Origin: Tyto alba
Lineage: Eukaryota; Chordata; Aves; Strigiformes; Tytonidae
Direction: 5' to 3'
Assembly: GCF_018691265.1 (NCBI RefSeq)
Contig: NW_024881313.1
Coordinates: 6,043,501 to 6,107,500, forward strand
Length of the DNA: 64,000 nucleotides
Shown here: positions 23,901 through 35,900 of the stretch, one piece after another
Numbering within the stretch: position 1 is the stretch's first letter
Layout: each line of letters begins with the position of its first letter
Made by a program: the position numbers and the translations under genes
The notes under the pieces: model-generated
Database searches by the model: none
Seen by the model: the letters and a program-made list of their open reading frames with translations, nothing else
What the model was told of the DNA's origin: nothing

Positions 23901-26900
23901 CAAAGAAACATGCTTTGTATGAAGTATACAAATGTTTATCAGTCATAGCTACTAACTAGACTTTTTTAGGGAGGCCTATTAGGCATGGTATTAACCTAGT
24001 GAGTAAACACACTTCTAAAATGTACCTAAAGGCAAATACAGGTATCCACATTTTAGCCTTCCTGCCAGCATTAAATCCACAAAATAATCAAAATATGTCT
24101 AATCCAAAACCTTAAAATAATCTTATGTGATAAGTACCAAGCAGAAGTTATTTTGACAGAATTGTTAGAAATGTGCTACTGACCTGTTGAGGAATAACAG
24201 TGTCTCTGTAGCTGGGGAGAATCTTCAGAGTGACACTGCCACTAATATTTTTCAGCAGTTCCTGTAATTCTTTTGGGTTGTTTCCAACCTCATGGCCATT
24301 CACCTCCTTAATTATGTCACCTACGTGCAGAAGACCTTGCCGATCTATCATTCCACCATGAAGAATTCGTGCTATTACCAGATCATTGTTCTCAACTCTA
24401 AACGTAACACCCTGAAAGAGGTATGTGACACCTAGTTTACCATTGTTTCAATTTCAATTTCATTTTACTATTATCTCAAGCAAAAATATACAGATATGGG
24501 ATAGTCTGTCTACCCAATGAAAACAGACAGTGATAGTTACTACAGAGTAAGAGTTCCTAATACACAGAGATAAGAGTCAGGTGACACAGAAGTGCTTTCA
24601 GACAAGGTTTTCACATGACTCAACAACTGCATTTTTCTTGATTGCATGCGATCCTGTCATTTTGTATGAGGACCAAACAAACAGCTGTTGTGTTAGTTAT
24701 GCTAGCAAGTCATTTGGCCTAGTGACTGCCCATTCACTACCCCATAATTTCTTAAAGAGAACAGGACGGAGAACACACAAGTATCTTCTTGTTTCAACCT
24801 CCCAATACTGACCCTATCACCCATTAACTTACACAACATAATAATGGAAATAATTAAAACATAATGCAGGAAATCAGGCACGTGCAAACATTTTTACTCA
24901 AACTTTAAAATAAAGTCACAGTCATCTTCAGTTACTTACTAGTGGTTCTCCTGCTCTTTTGTGAATTCCAAGGATACGAATAGCATCTACTGGAACAATC
25001 TGGTTGTTCACTGAAGAATTATTGACTTCTGGGCTAGAAGGAGGGGAATCATAACATTTTGAAGCCACAATATCATGTGCTTCCAAGAGTGACTGCAAAG
25101 GAACAGAAAAAAACCTTCTTTTAAAATCATGAAATAACCATCTGCAGAAGGATTTAGTGCTGAATAACCACTGAATGTGCCCTTTTGGGACCAGATCATA
25201 AAACTCTTACTTCACAATGAATGGAGCAAAAATTGACATACAAGTATTCACACAGACTGATAAGCCTACTGTGTCTTGGCAAACATGCTCTCTTTTGTAA
25301 ATGCAAATGCTTCTTCTTAAGGAAGAATAGGAGAAATGTAATGAATTTGGGAGGAATATGTGAACAGGCAGGGAAGAAGATGGAAAAAGGAGTACTGAAA
25401 ATAGTCTTCACCTAATGAGACAGTATCCAAGCAAATGGTTAAAGTAAACAAACAAGCCATTGCAAAAAAATGAAGGTAACTCATCATTAGATACTTCTGT
25501 TTAATGTAATAAAATTTTCTTCCACAGTAATTTGTATAATTACAGGTATGCAAGGATTTCTAGCAATCTGCAGAATGAGTGCTTTCTGCTTGCATAAAGA
25601 CAAGGCAGAATCCTAGCACCAAACGAATCCAAGTTGACAGAATTCGCTTTCTGGAAGACAACAGCTCAGACCTTATAGTTAATGGCGTTTTCACGAATCC
25701 ATCTACATAAATACAAAGCAAAAGGAGATCCAAATAAATGTAATCATCTTTGGAAAACAATGCAATTTAGACTTGATTTTCTCATAAAAGATATTTTAAG
25801 ATTTAAAGAAAAAATTAATAAGAATATATACAGGTAAAACAAGATTAAATTTAGGAAATTAGATACTGGAGATTTATGTCTTAAAGAAGAAAAAGTGACA
25901 CCCTATAGCGACCATCTATGGCAGTTCGAGATAAAGCATCCTATAGTGCAGAGAGTCTCACCGGCAGATACAGAAAGACAAAAAGAAGCAAGTAGAGGAG
26001 ATGCCTATTAAGCCTCAAACAACCTAGCTTTGTTTGAAACAGTGACCTGATGAGATACGGTCTTAAGTCAGATCACTGACTGGTGTTAAGTAAGTAGCTA
26101 AAAAGAGAAGACACCATAGGGGCTATCACTGATAGTGACGTGCACATGTCAGAGGAAGACAGCAAACTCCTAGGAAGCAGAGCAGGTGAGCAGGCAACAT
26201 TTAAGCAACTTTAACCATTTTGCTATGCAGTTTGCTCCATCCTTCTGTAAGCTACCTCTAGCCTAAAAGTTGTGCAACCGTATTAGTTTAGTGCCACGAT
26301 CAACATGCAAGCCCTCACAGTGTCACAAACCTAACAGTCATTTTCATCTGCCCATTACACAATGACCCTGCTGATATTTCAACTGGAGGTTAGAAGGGGG
26401 TACTAATTCACTCACTCTGCCCCCGCCATTAAGGCTGTAAAGACAGCTGCTTATTGTGGCTGCTCTGATATTGTGGACATAAACCAAATCAAATTAAATA
26501 AGAAAAACAATAATTTATTTAAATTAAGCAGCTGTCAGATGGTAGCAAATTCTAATTCTTCGTTATCCAAGACACATCCAATCCAGAAAGCAGGAGAACA
26601 GATCTCTCTTTGCCAATGTTTGCAAGCAACACTTTTGGATCTTTCTACATTTCCAAAATGAAACCAACTAGCATCAACTACACATTTTAACACATTAGCA
26701 CTGACAAAACCGGGCAGATACACCAGTATGGTACTTCCAGTTTCCTCCTTTTGTCACATGCTAGAACAAATCGTTCCCAAACTTTCTGGACACAAACCAC
26801 TAGATTTCTAATGGAGCCTTACACATAACCATGCTCGTACAGCTCCATGCCCTTAACAGTCATAAAAATTATGGTTTATAATCTGATCCACAGCCAAAAA

Positions 26901-29900
26901 AAGACTACTAAACTAATAGTCTCAGTCATCCTTTTCAGATTAACATGCTCTATAAGACTCTTCAGTTCTTAAATCCGAACCCATTCCACATTCTGATCTT
27001 ATTTATTCACTCAAGTTTTATGGATAAGCATGAGTTCTTTCAACTACCACTTAACCATCCCTCAGTCACAAAATCTTTTTCCTGCTATTTACATCACGGC
27101 TGAGTCACAGAAGGACTAACAGGGACTGTACACTGCTGCCCACAATTATAAAATGTTTTCTTTTAGAAAAGCAGTTTAGTAGTTTCCTTAAAACAAGCCA
27201 CAGTTAACTTGCCTCCTTCCCATGCCCAGCTCTCAGTTCTGAAACTCAAGATTTGTATCAGTTTTACAAGACCGTTTCCAACCAGCCAGGTCACGCCATG
27301 CAGTCCTGAAGCACACTCAAGCAAAGCCTCCTGGCAGCAGGGGCCGTGTGTCTGTACCCACTGCCGGACGGCGCTCTGACATGTTGTGGTGCTCAGTTAC
27401 TTTCCTATTTCAGCAATATGGTTGACCGATATGAGAAATACAGTTACATGAACTTCACTTGTTTCTTTCTTATGGTATTGGAAAAAGTGATTTCCTGTGT
27501 TCCTGCAACTCCAGAGATACCCTGGAATCTGACCTTTCCCATACTGGTACTGGAACGCTTATAAAACCACTGCCAAAGTCTGCAAAACAACACGGACTGA
27601 ATAATCAACAGCCATAAAACAGTTCAAAGTTTCCTCCACACAGCATATGTAAACAGGATCCGCCGACTATCCAAGACTGGACAACTGCAGAAAGGTTCTC
27701 ACAGAAAAAATGGCAATGTTGCCAGAATAAGGCATTTATAAGAACCCTCTGCATATCACAAGAGATATCGTACAATGGACATACAGTCCTCTGGCAGACA
27801 GTATGGCCCCTTTGTGCAAGGTACTGTCATAAAGTAACCCATTAACTTAGAACATATTGACTTCTTTACAGTAGTTTTTTGTGGCTGTCCTTATTTGACA
27901 GGTAGGAAAAAAAAATTAAAAAAACATAATTCAAAATTCAGTAAACATACATTAAATATCCAAGGCACTCTATAATGCTAAAGCCAAGTTCAAATTCAAA
28001 ATTTGTTTTTTTCCTAAAAAAATTCTCAGCAATCTACACATTATGAAGCGCTGCCTGTCCTATATGATAACTATTTCCCCAGCTGTGATCCAACAGAACA
28101 ATTTAATTACAAATTGGGGGCTGGGGTGGGGGGAATACACAAGAGCAGAATAACTCTATGATCCTGAATTCAGGACTCCTTTCCTAACACTTCAGGCCTC
28201 AGAAGTACTTAAAGTATTTCTGTTCCTCTTTTATGCACTAAATATGTGCTAGTCTTCTCTGATAACACTGTTAAAATATTAAAACTTAATAAATGGACTA
28301 TACGCCCCTAATGTACATGTGAAAATAAGACATTTTTTAAAGACTGTTCTGGAAGAGAGAGGAAATCATTTAAGATCTTAGAGAAATCACAGGGGCTGGT
28401 AAGGCAGCATGAATACGTGGGAAAAATAACTCTATAAATTAAGATCTGTCTAGGAGGCAACTTAAGATCACTTCTCTAAATGAAACATTTTAAAGACATG
28501 ATTAGCCATTATAAAGCTAACTATGAGAATAGAATATTGACTGCTTTTCAGATTAAGCATTTTATTGCCAGCAGAATCTACTGTTTAGGATGAATGGCTT
28601 GCATAATTCTTGGAAAGGTGAATGTAACTGGACAAGTTCTTCCATAAGCAGCAGAGTGATTCTTCTGCATGTTTAACCACTCCAACAGTGCAATATTTTC
28701 AACTCCTCCCTCTTCCTTCAAGGCAACCTCTTTCTAGTCCTCCCTTCTGCTCTCCAGCTACTGTCTGGTAAGACCTGCTATAGCCTTTTCTACACACCAG
28801 ACCTGCCAGCTGGCTTCTTCAATACATGCTGGTCTGATGGCCAGCCATCGATACTGTGAAACTCATGAAGAACTTAGTACCTTCCACACTTTGACCCTGA
28901 AAAGTTCAGTTAAAACTAAAAAGGGTAAAAAGTGGAAGAGAAGAAAAAGAAAGGAACAAAAGGAAAAATGAGAAAAGGGAGGGAACAGAGAGTCAAACAG
29001 AATAGTATAACCATACATGCACCTGTACTCCAGAAGCCAGTCCCTCCCCAATGCTCTTCCATACAAATGTGTAAAAGAAATTAAAATCTGTAATTTGGTG
29101 TTTTCAGCACGAAATGATACATTCAAATAAGCTATTGCACTGATGACTTGTATACCACATTTGATACTTGTATGCTGAGGTAGGTTACAACTGTAAGATG
29201 ACGCTGTGATAAAGTGGCACCATTCGTTTGTAAAATACAGAATCAGCCTTTAAAACAGTCACACAATAGCGTCCATGAAACTTTAAAAGAGTCGAGTCAA
29301 GGTGGCTTCTTTACGTATTTACTAAACTGGAGAAAGGATGTAAATTACATTTTCTATAATTTTACATTGTATTTTTCCCTTCTTCCTTACAGGTGACTTC
29401 CTGCAGAATTTGGAATATGCCTCCTTGCACCAAATGAGGCAGAAAGGATAGCACTTCTTGAGTATTCAGTTAATTTTCAGTTTCCTCTTCAGAGAGACAT
29501 ACAGCCTCCACAAGACTTAGAAAGAACACTGTACCCATATTTCAGTCTGCAAATTGTCCTAGAAGCTTTTCTAGAATGGTCATAACTATGATACCAGTTA
29601 AAGAAAAACACTTAATCAAAATAATAATATTTTGGCCTCAGTTGTCTTTGTTGCCTGCTTCCAGAGTGGGAACAGAAGCACAAAATGAAGGGCGGAAAAG
29701 TACACCCTAATTTTAGGCTTCAAAACTGAATCACATCAGATCTATTTTTAAAAAGTAAGTAGCTAGCTGCCCTTTGCCTGCATACAGGAGCCAAAACTGC
29801 TCATTGTTTCTGCAAATGAGACTGAAGGCCTCACAACAGGCACTTAGAAAATAATAATAATAATAGAAAAAAAAACAGCTGCTTCATTTTTTTTAAATAA

Positions 29901-32900
29901 ACTCTAATTCTGACAGAGTGAAGGATAGGTTAGTTCTCCAGGGCAGCATTTAACTGTCTTAATCATCAAATAGTCTTTTCCTTTCATACCTAATTCTTTC
30001 TGTATCATCCAGGTTTTGCAGCAAATGAAGTAGGGAGCTCTAAAAATGGCTTATTTCTCTTACATACCCATGACTCACCCAACAGTATAGTGAAAGCAAC
30101 GGCATGCAGCCTTGCTCATAGCATGCAATAATCATGACATGAATTTTTAAACTGGGTTCCAAATAAATGGCAACAAATGGCAAACCACTAAGTCTGATGA
30201 TACTAAACAAATTAAAAGAAGTTTCCATAAAAACTGGAATGATTGGACAAAACAGATCATGGGAAAGCATCAACATGCTTTAATAAAGGGATGTCATGCT
30301 TCTCAAATCTAGTGAAGTTCCTTAAAAGAGTCACCAAGCATGGCAACCAGGCAGTTATAGTTGATAATACAGATCAATTTCCAAAAGGCCTTTGATAGAC
30401 TCCTCTAACAAAGTCTTTTAAAGAAACAAAGTTATGACAGGATAAACAAGGCTCTTGAGTGGATGAAAATACTGGTTAAAAGACAGAAAAATTGAGGCTG
30501 GGAATAGAGTATTACTAGTTTTCAAAATTCATGTCACCAGAGGATTTCCCACAGGCATCTGAGCTCAGTTCTACACCTGCAACTACACTGATATGTCAAA
30601 TAAGTGATCTAGGAAATGGGGGTGGGAAGTGAAATGACAGGGTTTGCTGATACTACTATTCAAACTGATTTTAACCTGCAGGAGCATCTCATGAGCAACA
30701 GAGTGAGAACAAGGCAAATGAAATTCCACACTGACTGCAAGGGAAAACACAATCCTAATTTAAGATACTGACAGAATCAGAAGTGCTATCTCAGAGGTGT
30801 AAACAGTACAAAACCAAACCAAACCGGCCCAACCCACCTCTATGCTTACTGAGCTGAGAGGTACATCATCTTTACTGAGAGGGTGGTCAAAAACTGGAAC
30901 AGGCTTCCTAGAGATGCGGTTGATGCCCCAAGTCTGTCAGTGTTGAACAGGCATTTGGACAATGCCTTTAATATGTTTTAATTTTTGGTCAGCCCTGAAA
31001 TGGTCAGGCAGTTGGACTAGATGATCACTGTAGGCCCCTTCCAACTGAAATCGCCTATTCACCAACTGTTAAATAGGCAAACCAAATGCTATGAATTTTT
31101 AGGCAATGAGTAAGGGGTATAATGGAAAATACTACACCACTTCATAAACCCATGCTGCTGTGAATGACTCTTAGAAGCTGTATACAGCTTTGCTTCCCTT
31201 CTTTTTATTTATTTGAGACCGACATATACAACGAGGCATCTCAAATCACAAGTAACATGGAAAAGCTGATTAAGAAAAACTGTTCACTTTCTTCCTACAC
31301 AAGCGCAAGGGGATATTAAGTGACATTGGCAGGAAACAGTCTCAAAAAAACCAGCATAGCCTCCACACTGATGGGGGATGTTGTGAATGCCAGATTTTTA
31401 CATGGGTTCAAAATACAACTGAACAAACTGATGGAAGAGAACACCACCACAGATGGATCATACTACTTCTCTCTCAGAAGTCTGAGCAACAAATCACTAA
31501 ATCCTCACAAAACATTTTGGAAAGTTGGCTTGTCCTAGCCTGACAGTCTTCATTAGTTGCCTACTGCTGGGGACAGGGAATGAAAACAGAAGAAATATTT
31601 GTTAAACGGACATTTAACGTACAGTTAGGAAGCACTAACAAAAGATCAGAACAAAACTGTAAAGTTAACGTAGCATATATGCAATTTCAAGTCTGTTCCT
31701 TATAAATCAAGCAATAAAAATGTACAAGAAACAGCATAACTATTGGTATTTTTGTTCGACAGCTACTTTGGAACTTTTAAGTTGCTTAAGAGTGAACTAA
31801 TAGAGTAACTGACACCAGCATCATGTTGTGTCTCTCCATAAATATGACCACTGAACAGGAATGAATGCTGGGTTTGCCTTAGGACTGGCTATTTGCCCTA
31901 ATTAAAATTCTTATTTGATCTCTGCTTCCTACAGGTCATTTCCAGTCTCTACCATAAAGATTCCTTGCCCAGTTGGTCTCTGGTCTTTGCCATGTCTCTC
32001 CAGAGATCATCACTACAGTGCCTTTCAAAGACAGTCTACTCCAGAACTTCACTAAAGCCCTTTTCATCTTTTGATTCATCCTCTTTGACTTGGCAGCTTT
32101 AGTTTCTCCACCTGTCTAACAGAATGGATCTTTGTTAGGTCTGTCAGTGCACCAGCTGGCCACCAATTCCAATCTTTTTGCATTGGAACTACCACTTCCT
32201 CCAAACTCATCCAGTACCAATTTCTGCTAAGGGATCAAAGACTGATCTGCAGGTTTATTCACCAGGAAGTCTCCAAATCATAGTCTTTGATCCCTTAGCT
32301 ATGATGCCCTTCTGAACAAATAAGAACACAAGCAAAACCAATATCCTGCTCTTCAGAAGTAGCAGAGGAATTGTCTGTCAGCACTCAGAATAGCTACTAC
32401 CTTAAAAGCTGAGCTCTTAGTGTTCCCTCTTCCAACAGGCCACAACACAGCTTGACAGAATTTCCAGTGTTTATCTGTGTTAAATGGTAATGCACCTCAC
32501 TGCTATGTTTGTATAAAGTATGACTGAAAATTTAGGAAAAAAAAAATGTAAAAAACACATACACCCCAAAAATGTCTATGACTACCTGTCTGTCAAAAGA
32601 AATATATTTATACTGTGGCAAAAGGTTTGCTTGTGTTCTTCTACAGGGTATCTATAGCTAAGTACTAAAGTCAGCGGAAGCCTGACTGGAAAGTCCAAAA
32701 TCTATCAATGATTTACAAAACCTAATCTTCAAGGTTTAGTACGGAAGCTGGTAATAGAATGGCAGCTACAGAAAAACATGTGCTTTTGACAAGCATATGT
32801 CAAAACTTCACTTATGTTAAGTAGAGCAACAGTGAGAGGGATGTAGAGTCTCAACTTAAGCTGCAGTGCAGGTCCCATCATAGGAGAATCATGTTCATTC

Positions 32901-35900
32901 ATTCTGCAGACGGTACATCTTACACGTGAGTACTGAATGCCAACAGCTGAACCAAAATGCAGAATGGTCAGTACCAGGAACTGAGATCACTGCAAATGCT
33001 AAGGATGAAGCTTTGAGGGAATTGTTATGGAAACTGTTATCCAGTCATCTAGGAAGTAAATGTTTGTCCCAGATTTATAATAGAAACTCCAGTGGATTTT
33101 AATACAATGAGTGAAGGTACTATTGAGGTGACATCAAAGAATAAAATCATGCTTATTCTTAACACCACATGGCTTCTGCTTTACCTTTCATTCAGAGTAA
33201 AATCCTACATATTAAAGTCTTCTACAGTTCTGGTTTTGTTTCATTATTCCTAGATCCATATGTAGACACCAATACAATAAGTTGGAAATATACAGTAAAA
33301 AGGTGGCACCTGAAAATGAGGCTCCTTGAGTATTCCAACTAATTCTGCAATATTTTCATCTTTATTTACTAAGGGACTGATGTCTTCAAGAATTTCATTC
33401 ACCAACTCCAGGTTGTTGTCACTGACAGCCTCAAGTTTAGAGTCTTCCAGTCGCTCATGAGCCTGTAAGATTAAATATGAGACTATACTGTAAATAAGTT
33501 TTGAGTAGTTCCAATTTATAAACCTTTTAAATAATTTCTTGGTGCAACCTTTAGCAGGAAGGCCAGAAAAATTACATATAGTATCATCTGTATGTTTTAT
33601 CTTTATAACTGCTGAAGGATTTTGAATGCTTAACTACGTGACCCAACAAACCTTATAAGCAGCACCTGTATGTGCTCATAGATGCTTGTATGTCCGTATT
33701 TCCTGTAACCTCTACAGTATATACACCAAACAGTCCTTTCTGAACAGTATAGCGCCTCAGATCTTTTCAGCTTCAGAACCCAGTACAAGTATACCTTCTA
33801 GAAGGACAAAAAAGGAACTATGGGATCTGCTTAGAAAAAAATAAAGTCTCCAAGAGAAGCATTTACTCCGTTCTCTTCCCATTTAAACAGCTTCAAACAG
33901 CAAATTCTAAAGAAAAGGCAATGGGCACAAACTGAAACACAGGAGGCTCTGTTTAAACATAAGGAAACATTTTTTCCTCTGTGAGGGTGACTGAGCACTG
34001 GCACAGTTTGCGCAGAGAAGTAGTGGAGTCTCCCTCCTTGGAGATATTCACCAGCCATCTGGCTGTGGTCCTGAGCAACCATCTCCAGGCGGCCCTGCTT
34101 GGGCACTGGGGTCGGAGCAGATGGTCCCCAGAGGTAGCTTCCAACCTCAACCATTCCGTGACAACTTCTCGTCTCTTTCTAAAGCTACTGCTGCAGACAT
34201 AATCCTTTCCTAAACACTGCAGATATGAAAGGGAGGAGCTTGAGCAGCAAGAGAAATATCTCATAAATCTGAATGCTTCACTTATTTGTTACAGGTCGTG
34301 CAGTATTACAAAATTAGGGAATAAGTGGAGGCCAAAAATAACTAAGATTCTCACTGCACTCAATTAAGAGTTATTTACAACACCATAGCAACAAGAAGTT
34401 CAAAAAAGAACAATCGCTTTGGCATGAAAAGCACAACAAATAACAGATATATTTGGGAGTCATCTATATAATGCTTCCTGTATATATAATTTGAAGGTAT
34501 GTGCACACATCTACTTTCTTATTAGTGCTTCAAAACAGATGATAAACTTTTGCTAAAACCAGAAAACTTTGTTTCCTGAAATCATCAAAGTGTTAAATTC
34601 TTCTTCATATCTATAAAATGGTATTTCTGCAGGACTGATGATCAAACAGTAGAAAGGCTAACTTAACATAGAGAAAGACATTTCAAACATTCCCCAACAC
34701 CAACACGCACAAACCAAATGACCATGATTACAAAGTCATAGGAAGCCTGGCACCTACACACATTCTCCCTAATAAAGGAATGCTATTTTGTGCATAATAC
34801 ATACAGTAAACAATATCCTTCTTTTAAAGTTTATTTAAAAACACAAATCTGCTGACTTTTAAACATACTCCAACTACAAAACCTTTATAAGATTAGAGAA
34901 TATGGGCTGCCTTCTTTCTCACTCATTTTCTTTAAAATACTACCACTAACGCCGGAGTATAATCTAAATACAAATATCCTCACCCTTCACTCCAGAATCA
35001 AGGCCATGTATACACTGGGGAACAGAAAGTTTATCAGTCAACAACCTCTGATCCTGTAATATATTGAGGAATAGCAGGACATGGAGTGGTATTAAGAATT
35101 TAAAACAAAACAAACAAACAAAAAAGGAATACCTAACATATATTGAAATCTTTTTTTTTAATTTCAGTTCATCATTTTGGAAACAGTGATACTGACTTGA
35201 ATCTCTTGACTCGTTCAATATTTATCATATTTGACACATGTTCAAATAGTAAGGCTTTTGCCTCCAACAATCTGACACCCTAAATACCGGACTCAATATT
35301 TCTGGATTACTCCTAAGATGTTTCCTTCTTCTGGGTAAGGCATTCACCTGGTATGTTGTAGGCTATGCTACAATACTAAAAGCAGTAGTGCGATGGCAGG
35401 AAAGAAGATAAAGTTGAGGTTCAAAGGAATAGTTAATAATCCAAAAGAAGAGAATTTTTCATAAAATGGTTCAGCAGCAAAACTGAGTAAAATTCATGCA
35501 TGCTCCAAATTCAACAACTGTTTTCAAAAAGGCATAACAATTCTAAAGGCTAGTTAGGATTGACTGTAAATCTCAGCACAAGAAACACATGGACCTGTTG
35601 GAACAGGTCCAGAGGAGGCCACAACAATGATCAGAGGGATGGAACACCTCTGCTATGAGGACAGGCTGAAAGACCTGGGGTTGTCTGACCTGGAGAAGAG
35701 AAGGCTCCGGGGAGACCTTACTGCAGCCTTTCAGTACTTAAAGGGGACAAACTTTTTAGTAGAGCCTGTTGCAACTGGACAGGGGGTAATGGTTTTAAAC
35801 TAAAGGAAGGTAGATTTAGACTAGATATAAGGAAGAAATTTTGTATGATGAGGGTGGTGAAACACTGGAACAGGTTGTCCAGAGAGGTGGTAGATGCCCC

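Larger units (their letters stand above)
25093..33309 (-). other. PALS2: PALS2 intron (exons 2-3), 8.2 kb
   Basis: The largest intron between coding exons. It contains a degraded CR1 at about 30195-31070 and an 18-bp inverted repeat at 32226-32299. The rest, including 25100-30190, is AT-rich DNA in which I recognise no gene or repeat family. Confidence 0.8.
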
